DNA of 64,000 nucleotides from Tethya wilhelma (Eukaryota; Porifera; Demospongiae; Tethyida; Tethyidae): NCBI GenBank assembly GCA_964030475.1, contig CAXIPT010000003.1, positions 1,783,058 to 1,847,057 of the forward strand, read 5' to 3'. Shown piece by piece: positions 54,883 to 64,000 of this stretch (position 1 is its first letter; each line of letters starts with the position of its first letter). The notes under the pieces were generated by a model. It saw only the letters and a program-made list of their open reading frames with translations, ran no database searches and was not told where the DNA came from. The position numbers and the translations under genes were made by a program.

Positions 54883-56335
54883 ATGGCAGCAACAACACAC
54901 AAAATAGGTACATCTACATTATGGTGTAAAGCACATATAGCATGAGTATCATGGGGTGTAGTATACTTAGTGAGAAATGATCTCCACATCTAACAAGATA
55001 TACAGCGATATAGGAGCATATAGTTATTCCTAGATGTATGATATTTATGCTGATCACACTCATTCAGATGATATTGATTTTGATGAAGTGGTACGCTATT
55101 TGAAGAAACTGAACCGTGTTCAGAACAAAGAGCTTGGCAGTCTGCTAGGTTTGGATCTCTTTTCAGTTGACAACATGCTCTCCCTGCCTGATGACATGGT
55201 GAGAGCTTGGCTACAAAAGGAAGACAACGTGACCAATAGATGTGGACACACCCTGACATGGGAGGTGCTGATTGACACACTAAAAAGAATGGGTCAGAAT
55301 GGAATCGCTGATGCGATAGCTAAAGAAAAGTGCCAACCATGTACATGTAAGTGCTTACACAAATTAATAATATCAGACCAGTTTTGTTTACTTTACTATA
55401 CACACCTCTTTAATTTCAAGGGTACTACTTCATGCACAATGGCATAAACTTAACAATGCAGCAGGACAATAATATTTCTAGACATTGCATTTGCCAGCCA
55501 AGGTGGTGTATCATCAGACCATAACTAGCTGTTACAGTTATTTATAGCTTTATATTATTGATTAGAAATATCATTGGATTCCAGAACTGATACAGTTTCA
55601 GTAATACATAAAGAGTCTGGGAACAAGACAATACAGTGTATATCTACAATACGTTTATGTGTCAGCTGCTGTTATTATAATTATACGTACTGTAAAAACA
55701 AAGTGGTGATCGACTGTTACTATTGTGGTAGCATTGTGGCATCACCATGGTATTGCCTTGGTGATGCCACAATGCATACTAGCAAAATAGTGAAATTTAC
55801 TACTTTAATTGTTTTTACAAATGTGTAGTACTGTATAGCGGTAGGATATGACACATAAATTGTATGGTTATGCTTGATTTTGCCTACCAAAATGGTGTCC
55901 AAATGCAGTACATAACAGAATACACTCTATTATTATTTAGGCGACATTAATTGTGTGAATTTCACTCTCTCATGCATCTATATTGAAACAGATTTTAAAC
56001 AAGAGCCTATAACGACTGTTACAACAAAAGAAACTAGACCACTACAACAAGTGCCAAAACTCCCTCAATTAATACGCTTCAAGTTATTAACAAAAAATGA
56101 AAAAGGTGAACGAGAATTCATAAATATATTACAAAAAATTGACTATGATTTTGGGGCACTATTGCTGGATGATTCGGATGGTAGCCTCGTTGATAAAATT
56201 CAGCAGGAAAAAAGAAACAATCCTGAACAGAATGTAGAAATAAACAGAGAAATTGTAAAGAAGTGGTTGCAAGGCAAAGGCAGAAAACCTGTGACATGGA
56301 AAACATTTGCTGAAGTACTTGAAGAAATTGCATGA
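54883..56335 (+). CDS. Two-DEATH-domain protein derived from an NLR unit
   Basis: Exons 54883-54907 (MAATTHKI), 55068-55346 and 55941-56335 join in phase (1 and 1) to about 232 residues ending TGA. Exon 2 encodes a DEATH fold nearly the same as those of NLR 1 and 4 (VVRYLKKLNRVQNKELGSLL, LPDDMVRAWLQKED, LTWEVLIDTLKRMGQNGIAD). Exon 3 is not NACHT; after a linker it encodes a second death-fold-like domain (INILQKIDYDFGALLLDD, EIVKKWLQGKGRKPVTWKTF, AEVLEEIA). The product resembles a DEATH-DEATH adaptor or a sensor-less decoy able to join NLR DEATH assemblies. Upstream flank and exons 1-2 are duplicated from the NLR units. All three exons are open, so it is probably a functional gene; expression is unproven. 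Confidence 0.75.
55690..55820. repeat. Long imperfect hairpin in the two-DEATH gene intron
   Basis: The core is a perfect 17-bp stem GCATTGTGGCATCACCA (55731-55747) with its complement at 55759-55775 and an 11-nt loop. Pairing continues outward imperfectly for ~40 more bases per side, with matching TGTAAAAACAA words at both ends. It could be a small MITE or a hairpin RNA precursor. Confidence 0.7.
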
Positions 56336-57672
56336 GCTATCTACCCTTGCAACCAAAGTTAGAGAAGCAGTCGAAAATGGTATGCTTTCTGCATGATCGG
56401 ATCTATATTCATAGCAGATTTAACTGAACTTGGATCCTTAGTATGAATTGTTAGATCATTATGAGTGCCTTAGCACAAGGCTTTATAAGTTTGTTCACTG
56501 CTTAGTTGTAATTATTCTGTATACTAAAAGTAGCATGGGCGCACGCTCTAACTGTATGTTTAAATCCCACATTGCATACAGGCAGGAAATGAAACATGGT
56601 ATAGGGATGTAGCCAGGAATTTAGAAATGAGGGAGTAGTAAAGAAGCACACCGGAAATTTTGTGCGACCAGAAACCACGCCACTTAGCAGCTAATTTTAG
56701 CCCTTCCCATAATTAAACCGAAGAAAGTGCTCATTACATCGAACACTCTCTAAAGCTTTATAGCAGCAAAAAGAAAGCCTTTAAAAGTTGTTCTGTATCG
56801 AATTCTGGTCAAAAATGACCACTAAGCACACAGTGCAGTTCCTAAATTAGGTTCACAAAAAAATAGCACATTATTAATACCAAAACATAATTTTTGAAAC
56901 TGAAAAAAGGGCAGACAAATGCATGCCCCCAGTGACCCTCTCTCCCTATCATTGCATGTGAAGTAGAAGTGAAGTAGTCATGTGCCGAAATTGAGACATG
57001 TCTTGTTCCAATACTTTTTACCGCACTGCCCATTCCTACACTACTTATTTTTTTGAAATTTTTACTACTTGTCTATAATATTATCTAACAGTAACTGAAG
57101 ACTGATACCATAGCTATACATGATTCCTAACACTAGCGGACTCACTGTTAGAATGGCCGCATTTCCATGTTCATGAATACAGAGGCAGACTGAGGAAGAA
57201 GGAGCGGGAAGGAGAGACACTTGAAACGATCCAGACAATGGCCACCTACATAATAAAACATGTACACAAATAGGAAATTAATTATTTAGGCCTCGCTAGA
57301 AATTTTTTAAGCTATCTCTGATGTACATGCATGTTCTCAGAACATCTGGATTCAGAACAATATGAAACGTAAGTAGTCTGACAGGCCTAGGTATTAAGTA
57401 TTGGCCAACTTAGTACGTTTCATATTGTTCTGAATCCAGATTAGCTTTTATTGAGGTTCACAACTCCGCATAGTACGCCCAGAGTAAGTGTGTGTATAAA
57501 GCTTAATAACATTATGGTAAAGGTGCATTACTACAAAGGGGGAAAAATGCAAACAATTCAGTAATTTGAGGGTTAAATTATAGTGTGCTTCACCAGAATC
57601 ACCACAGGAAGTTCTCCTGAAGTCTATTCTGAGGCTATAGAAGTTACTTCTCCCATCAAATTTTACTGAGTC
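56336..57672. other. Spacer before NLR 4 with a solo foldback arm (56970-57072)
   Basis: The arm reads GAAGTAGTCATGTGCCGAAA to CACTGCCCATTCCTACACTA in right-arm orientation with no partner nearby. The rest holds a hairpin at 57345-57441 and no gene that I can support. Confidence 0.7.
57344..57441. repeat. Hairpin with 28-bp near-perfect stem
   Basis: ATCTGGATTCAGAACAATAT (then GAAACGTA) at 57344-57371 is reverse-complemented at 57413-57441, with a loop of about 41 nt. It lies about 230 bp upstream of the NLR 4 start codon. Confidence 0.85.
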
Positions 57673-60600
57673 ATGGCAGCAATAACACACAAAATAGGTA
57701 GGTATTGTAATAATGTTTTGACCTTGCATGTATATTGCACGAAGTTTAAAGTTTGCTAAGATAAGCCCTTAGTAGCATCATTTGTCTATTCAATATCATG
57801 AGTAGGGGGAATAGTCTACTTATGGAAATGATTGGCTACAGCATTGAACTGATCTAGAATGAAGTTATAGTTCAACAGTTACAATATTCACAGATGTATA
57901 TAACTTCTGATTAATACAGATGATGGTGATTTTACTGAAGTGGTATTCTATTTGAAGAAATTGAACCGTGATCAGATCAAACATCTTGGCAATCTGCTAG
58001 GTTTGGATCCCTTTTCAGTTGACAACATGCTCTCCCTACCTGATGACATAGTGAGAGCTTGGCTACGAAAAGAAGATAACGTGACTGATAGATGTGGACA
58101 CACCCTGACATGGGAGGTGCTGGTACAAAAGCTAAGAAAGATGGGTCAGAATGGAATTGCTGATGACATAGCTAAAGAAAAGTGTCAAAGTAAATTAAAT
58201 ACTTCAAGTAATATTCACAAAATGTAAAAGTAGGAATCATGCATACATTTATAAAATACATTTAATAATTAAAAAAGTCACTGTATCATCATGGTTAAAT
58301 CACAAAATCTTGCTGTTTTGTGACATGGTGCATAAGAAATATTAAAGTATTGCTCACTTCCTCTATAGGCTAGCTATATATATATAGCTCGTTCCCAACT
58401 AAAAGTGGAAGGAAAAAATAAGATCTGTACAATGTCATGTAGCATATATAGGGCACTGCACAAAATAACTTGATGATATAATTATAATATTTAAATATAA
58501 ATCTGAATCAGTGCTCTCTCTACACTGCAACAGCCCAGGCTCTATAATTATGGATCGACATTGCTATTTGTCCACCATTGTAATTTCACATATGGTTACC
58601 ATGCATACATGACATTGTGCTGCTTCTGGGAATGAGGCTAGATGCACTCCATATATATATTGATAGTCTATACTACATACAATAATTATATGTGCATACA
58701 TTGTCAGCTGTTATTACAAATATGTAGCTATTATGTGCACATAGCTATATATAGTCTCGTACTCATGCAGGCCACTCCACAGCAGAGAGAGCTAGTAGCA
58801 TACATAGGCATACATTAGTCAATTGAATGCATATGCTTTAATTCTACAAGGTCATGCTGAATACCTAATGTCGTGATGTTACAGTAATTTTCTAGAATGG
58901 TGTGTGAATATACCATACTGCATGTATGAATACAATCCTAGCTGTCAGTTAATTTATTTTATGCAATATCTATTGTATAGATTTTCAAGCTAAATGTAAC
59001 AGTGTTCCCCAGACCCCAATCCAACGCTATGCCATGTACCTCAAAGGAGTGTACCAAAGTGCAACTATGTCATCAGACAAGTTCCCTAACCTCACATGTG
59101 GTGAATTCATTAACCTTGCTCTCGTAAAGAGTGGTCGATTCAATCGCTCAGAAGTAGATGAGTTCACAAGAGCTACTCTTCACGGACATGTCGATGAGAT
59201 CCTTCAGGAGAAGGAGCCTATCAAACTGGAGGAGGTGATGAAGCCGGTAGAAGGCCAGCGTAAAATGAAGTACGTGTACATACATGGTGCACCTGGTATT
59301 GGGAAGAGCACGTGTGTGGGGGAGCTTTGTAGGAGATGGGATAAAATTGATGCTTTGAAAAAATATTCACTAGTCATTCTTCTTCGACTGAGAGAGAAAG
59401 AAGTCCAAGAAGCTGTGAGTGTGAAAGATCTGTGTTACCATAGCAACAGAGAGGTACAGGAAGCTGTAGCAGCTGAGATTGAAGCCTGTGAGGGGAAGGG
59501 TGTGTTGTTTGTACTAGATGGCTTTGATGAACTCCCTGCTTTGCTTCAAAAGGAATCTATATTTATTAAGCTTATCCGTGGTAAGTACCTTTCCCACTGC
59601 ACAGTGCTGGTTACTAGTAGACCTTCTGCAACTGCCAACCTCTTAAAGGTAGCTAACTCTCAGATACACAAACAAATAGAAGTGATAGGCTTTACACAAG
59701 CCCATATCGAACAGTATGCTATAGCTTTCTTTTCTTCCCAACCTGACGTGCTGGCTGACTTTATGACCTACATATCCACCCAACCAGCTATCAGAAGCTT
59801 GATGTACATTCCATTGAATTGTGCCATAACAGCCGAAATCTATAGATACAACAGGACAGTCAATAGACCCATTCCCCAAACCATGACTCAACTTTATATC
59901 GAGATGAGCCTGACTTTACTGCAACGACATGTAGAGAAGAACGATCTATTAGCAGAGCAAATCTCAGAAACTAAAAGTTTAGAAGATCTTCCACCACAAC
60001 TACAAGAGCCCTTTGGTTTGTTAGCTCAAAAAGCCTTTGAAGGTCTTGAAAAAAATGAGGTGATTTTTCATAATGTTTGCAATAGCTTTATCCATTTCGG
60101 TTTCATGAATTACTCAACTGAGCTCTACATGGGAAGAAAATCTTCAATCTCTCATAGTTTCTTACATCTCACCCTCCAGGAGTTTCTTGCCGCATTTCAT
60201 ATTTCTCAGCTCCCACCTAGTGATCAGCAGAGAGTGTTTGAGAATCATCTATCTGGTTGGGATATGGTCTGGAGGTTTGTAGCAGGTCTGAACGGATTTC
60301 ATAAAATTGGGTGGGAAATGGTTAAGGCAAATAAAGGAACAGGTCCTAGACCAAACTCTAAAGATTACAATATATCACCATTCTTGATTCATTGTTTTTA
60401 TGAAGCTCAACTGAGAGTAGACTGTGACTTTGTGCTGCGAGGAGAATCTGAAATTTGTTTTCCACGTAAATTCATTCTGATTTTTAATAACCTCAGTCAG
60501 TTTGACTGCTTTGCTGTTGGTTATTGTGTGGCTAACACCAAGTGTATGTGGAGGTTAAATCTGACCCGCAGTAAGTTTCTTGGTGTTACACAATTAGAGA

Positions 60601-61517
60601 TGTTAAAAACTGGACTTTACTTTTCTAATAAGAGCCCACAGGCTATAAAGGAAGTTCCCAACATTGTCTCCCTTGATCTATCTCACTGTGGTCTAGATTC
60701 ACATGCTTTGGATCAATTGGCTGACCTCATCCCTCTCCTTATCAACCTGAAGGAGCTTAATATAAGTAACAACTACCATAAAGGAAAACTGGAAGAATTA
60801 CTTCGTTCTCAATCTCAGCATTTACAAGGTCTCGATAAAGAGAGACAATTTGTGAAACTTTTTTACGCTCTATCTCATCTAAAATATTTTCAAGACCTAA
60901 ACATAATATCAAGTTGCATTAAAATTGGTTGCTTTAGTATTATAGCCTTATCTTATTTGATATCACCATCTTTTAGTCTGAAGAAGCTGTCAATTGGTTA
61001 CTTATTACCATCACTCTCGGATGTCATAGAGGTGACGTTGATGACTATACTCTCACCATCATCACTGGAGAATGTGCACTTAGTGACAGGGTCTTGGACA
61101 GAAAAGGCCACTAATTTGCTTGAGAAAAACAGGAACCTATCCACATTACATATAACTATAGTAGGTTCCCGAAAAATGGCCAGTTCAGTTACTATGGCAA
61201 TATGCAAGAACTCATATGCTAAGAACTTGTCCCTGCATAATACTGTGCCAGTGCTGGACCAGCTGTTATCAAATCCTAAAAACAGTACAGTACATATATC
61301 ATCATTGGTAAAACTGCTCCATACTAATCAAACATTGGAAAACTTGAGACTATATGGCTATGACCTTACTGAGGACCAGCTTCTCACTATCAATGACGCT
61401 CTTCTAAAAAACCACACTTTGAAAACACTCGATCTCTATTTCGAATTACGGCAGGAATGGACAGAAAAGGAATTAGACACACGCATTAAGTTTACCGGTC
61501 CACTCCGGCATTTTTAA
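57673..61517 (+). CDS. NLR 4: intact DEATH-NACHT-LRR receptor
   Basis: Exons 57673-57697 (MAAITHKI), 57920-58189 and 58981-61517 join in phase to about 943 residues. DEATH fold in exon 2 (VVFYLKKLNRDQIKHLGNLL, LPDDIVRAWLRKED, LTWEVLVQKLRKMGQNGIAD), then pre-NACHT PQTPIQRYAMYLKGVYQSAT, NACHT with Walker A GAPGIGKST (~201-209), Walker B VLDGFDEL (~276-283) and VTSRPSAT, then LRRs (LDLSHCGLDSHALDQLADLI, LTEDQLLTINDALLKNHTLK). It stands 3' of the two-DEATH gene in the same orientation. The NACHT-LRR exon is close to NLR 2, while the DEATH exon is close to NLR 1 and the two-DEATH gene. Inferred role: cytosolic sensing with DEATH-mediated signalling. Ligands are unknown; variation is concentrated in the LRR part. 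I see no lesion. Confidence 0.94.
58190..58980. other. Intron 2 of NLR 4, nothing recognised
   Basis: AT-rich with TATATA runs near 58370 and 58650. I see no element ends or additional exons. Confidence 0.6.
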
Positions 61518-61859
61518 TTTACTAATAATCAGTTTACTAAATTTAAGTCAATACGAAATCATGAGGTAATTAGCTATTGATTATTAACTATTAACATTTA
61601 ATTTGCTATCATGCTTAGAAAAGAATGTTCATGCATGGACATGGCAAGTCACAATTATATGACTCAGTGGTGCATGTGGTCTTCTTTCATTCACCTTTGA
61701 AAAGTGCTATAGCGCTATAGCTAGGCACCTGTCATATCAATTGCACTGATGTCATACACATACATCTACATCATAGTACATGTGGGTCTTGTGCTAAATA
61801 ACAAAGTATATATACCTAGCTAATACTTTCATGAAAAAGAGGACAATTCAAAGTCATAA

Positions 61860-62887
61860 CAAGTAGTAAAAATTTCAAAAAAATAAGTAGTGTACGAATG
61901 GGCAGTGCTGTAAAAAGTATTGGAACAAGGAATGGTCTCAATTTCGGCACATGACTACTTCATTTTCATTTTTGATCCCTCTAGCTAATAATTATTATTA
62001 GCTAATTGTTGTAAATATGGTTCAAAGAGTGATCTGTACTTGAACATCTTATCGCATGATATAATGGTTCAAATTCTTGTCAATCTTATTACTTGGCTAA
62101 AAAGTGGAATAAAGTATAACAGCTAGTCAGGACTAGATTACTGGCCAAGACTTGGGCACAAAAAATGAAGTAGTCATGTGCCGAAATTGAGACCATTCTT
62201 TGTTCCAATACTTTTTACAGCACTGCCCATTCCTACACTACTTATTTTTTTGAAATTTTTACTACAGTAACTTGTTCATTCACTTTTTCCAACACTACAG
62301 TGAGAAGACCATCAGAGACTGGTTAGTCCCTACAAAAAGCTTGAGTTATCTGAGTAGCAGCTATATTGTCTGCTAGAGCAGCTAATGCGCATGCGTATTA
62401 AATGCCACGTGGATAATCAATGACCTTTGAACTCTACCTACAAATGGCTACATTGAAGTACGTGAATTTATACTCTCATTTTAAAAGCTTTCTAGTTTTT
62501 ATTTAGGCATATTTGTGATGTAAATGAGTATCAAGGAATGTACTACCTATGAAAAGGAGTTACTTTGTGCTGTCAAAGTTGGCTCAACACATTCTGGTTC
62601 TCTGGAAATGCTTTTCAAGTAAGTCAGTTAGAAAGTACGTACGTACGTACGTTAGAAGAACAAAAATGGCACTGTTGTGGCTTCCCACTAGCTCTCTCTA
62701 CGAGTGCTGAGGAAAGTTTCTGTGAGTTTTAGGCCTTGCATGCGATTGGTAATTTGTTAGTTAGAGCCTCTGAGCAAGTTTGAAGGCTTAATTTTGTTTG
62801 ACTAGATTTTTATGGTGACCAACATTTTGTATTGTGTCTATGGGACAGTTGGCCCATTCCTACTATACGTACTACCGTACGTATGAT
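61860..62887 (-). mobile_element. Foldback element, copy D, reverse orientation
   Basis: Hairpin arms at about 61860-61966 and 62163-62275, then ~600 bp that is the reverse complement of the left part of copies A and C, ending CCATTCCTACTATACGTACT and ACCGTACGTATGAT. Both arms share GTGCTGTAAAAAG and AATGGTCTC, not seen together in other copies. Confidence 0.85.
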
Positions 62888-63236
62888 TAAACCAGTGAGG
62901 CTTTTTATGAGCGGTTATAATAATAGCTATAGAAATTGTAAATATAATGCTCACCAATGCTCAGTATTAATGTACTTTGTATGAATTGAGCTGGTATAGC
63001 TCATGGTCTTGGAAATAAGATTGTTATACAAACAATCATCATCACAAACAAAAACCCTAGCAAAGTAATCTGTAGACTGATACCGTGACTCTGTCATACA
63101 TTGCATGCACTGGCTTACAATCAAGTGGCAGTCATCAAACAACACTGTCTTTAGTACGTCATAACATGCATATGACAACTATCCGCAACCACAAACTAAA
63201 CCCAAAAACATGTCTGAGTCATCTATATACATGTAG

Positions 63237-63932
63237 TGCTTCCAACGTAGTCATGCAGGGATTTTTTTTAATTTTTATTTATATTAATTTTTAATGACTC
63301 AGATACCTTCATTGTCAATCAAATAACCTTGAAACCTCTTAAAAACTTGAAAGAAGTAAAAAAAAAAATTTAGTATCACAACAATACAAAATTTTAGTGG
63401 GTGTGGTCAACTTTGCAGTAAATTTTTGACTTTTTTGACTTTCCTGCAGCGTTTTGAAGCTATACAAAATTATCTCACAAAACAAAGTAGATAGCCATGA
63501 AACTACATGCACTTAGAATGCATGTTTGCAGTATTTTCTCTTAACAGAGCTTAGTTAGGCTGTATTGTGCCTAAGCATTTTGCACCTCAAAAAACAGGGT
63601 TTTGCAAAAGTGTGCAAGTATACTTTGGAATTAAAAGATGGGACTTATACCAAAAGGTAGCTCAATGCAGTGCCTACCTGTGGTTTAAAGCTTTTTTCTT
63701 AACTACAAACGGTTTGCCAATAATGTGCCTAAGCAATTTTGGAAACCACTGCAACAAATGAAGCCATATCACACACAGGAAGTAATGCCACGCCCCCATG
63801 TTCCTGTCAAAACATCCCAAGTGACTCTTGTTTATGTTCGTATAATCAAACTGCAGCTAACTTGAACATGGCTTGTTAGAGATCAAAAAATGTAGAAAAG
63901 TAAAAGTTTCCCTGACTACGTTGGAAGCCCTG
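63237..63932. mobile_element. MITE-like element with GCTTCCAACGTAGTC ends
   Basis: GCTTCCAACGTAGTCATGCA at the left (63239) and the reverse complement GCTTCCAACGTAGTCAGGGA at the right (~63911-63930) form terminal inverted repeats of ~15 bp plus a degenerate extension (GGGA). About 690 bp, AT-rich; the short frames inside look random. The remaining spacer 62888-63236 shows nothing. Confidence 0.6.
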
Positions 63933-64000
63933 TAGCTATACAGCTATAGACACGTACATACCGTTCATACATCATAAGGTAGCTGGATATATGTCCTTCC

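Noticed and set aside
63567..63761. 64-codon frame in the last kilobase
   Set aside because: It lies inside a MITE-like element and shows no recognisable domain.

Overview
The window looks like draft animal genomic DNA, most likely from a demosponge. It is AT-rich, with short phase-matched GT-AG introns, many dinucleotide microsatellites, abundant TGCA-type words and one N (position 912). Conserved animal genes (ADO, a RAB34/36-like GTPase, GCN2) sit beside a tandem set of DEATH-NACHT-LRR genes of the kind known to be expanded in demosponges. The taxon is inferred from gene content and sequence texture, not from a search.

Layout. 0-2.7 kb: 3' part of cysteamine dioxygenase (ADO), plus strand. 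3.5-5.4 kb: 3' part of a RAB34/36-like gene, minus strand. 5.4-6.3 kb: a 5'-truncated fibrinogen-like gene copy. 6.9-13.0 kb: last twelve exons of GCN2 (EIF2AK4), plus strand, with a single-exon cytosolic sulfotransferase inside one intron. 13-18.8 kb: repeat-rich, with foldback elements, a broken Ty3/gypsy integrase and a second, broken fibrinogen-like copy. 20.1-36.2 kb: one very large minus-strand gene. My splice model joins a start exon, a 2.3-kb exon, a 10-kb exon and three small 3' exons into about 4,380 residues, with a DEATH-like domain near the C terminus. 37.0-37.9 kb: a beta-trefoil-like gene with a possible aerolysin-type end, interrupted by a 4-bp duplication. 39-40 kb: another foldback element. 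41-61.5 kb: an NLR cluster made of one NLR pseudogene, two intact NLRs and one two-DEATH-domain gene that appears to derive from an NLR by replacement of its last exon. 61.8-64 kb: foldback and MITE-like repeats.

Working together. ADO, RAB34/36 and GCN2 are ordinary housekeeping genes with no visible link to the right half. From 20 to 61.5 kb nearly every gene carries a death-fold domain or resembles an effector: the giant DEATH protein, a possible beta-pore protein, NLR sensors and a DEATH-DEATH adaptor-like protein. That suggests an innate-immunity neighbourhood with sensors, a possible adaptor or decoy, and possible effectors. The functional link is inference. The domain content and the exon-phase relationships are read directly from the sequence.
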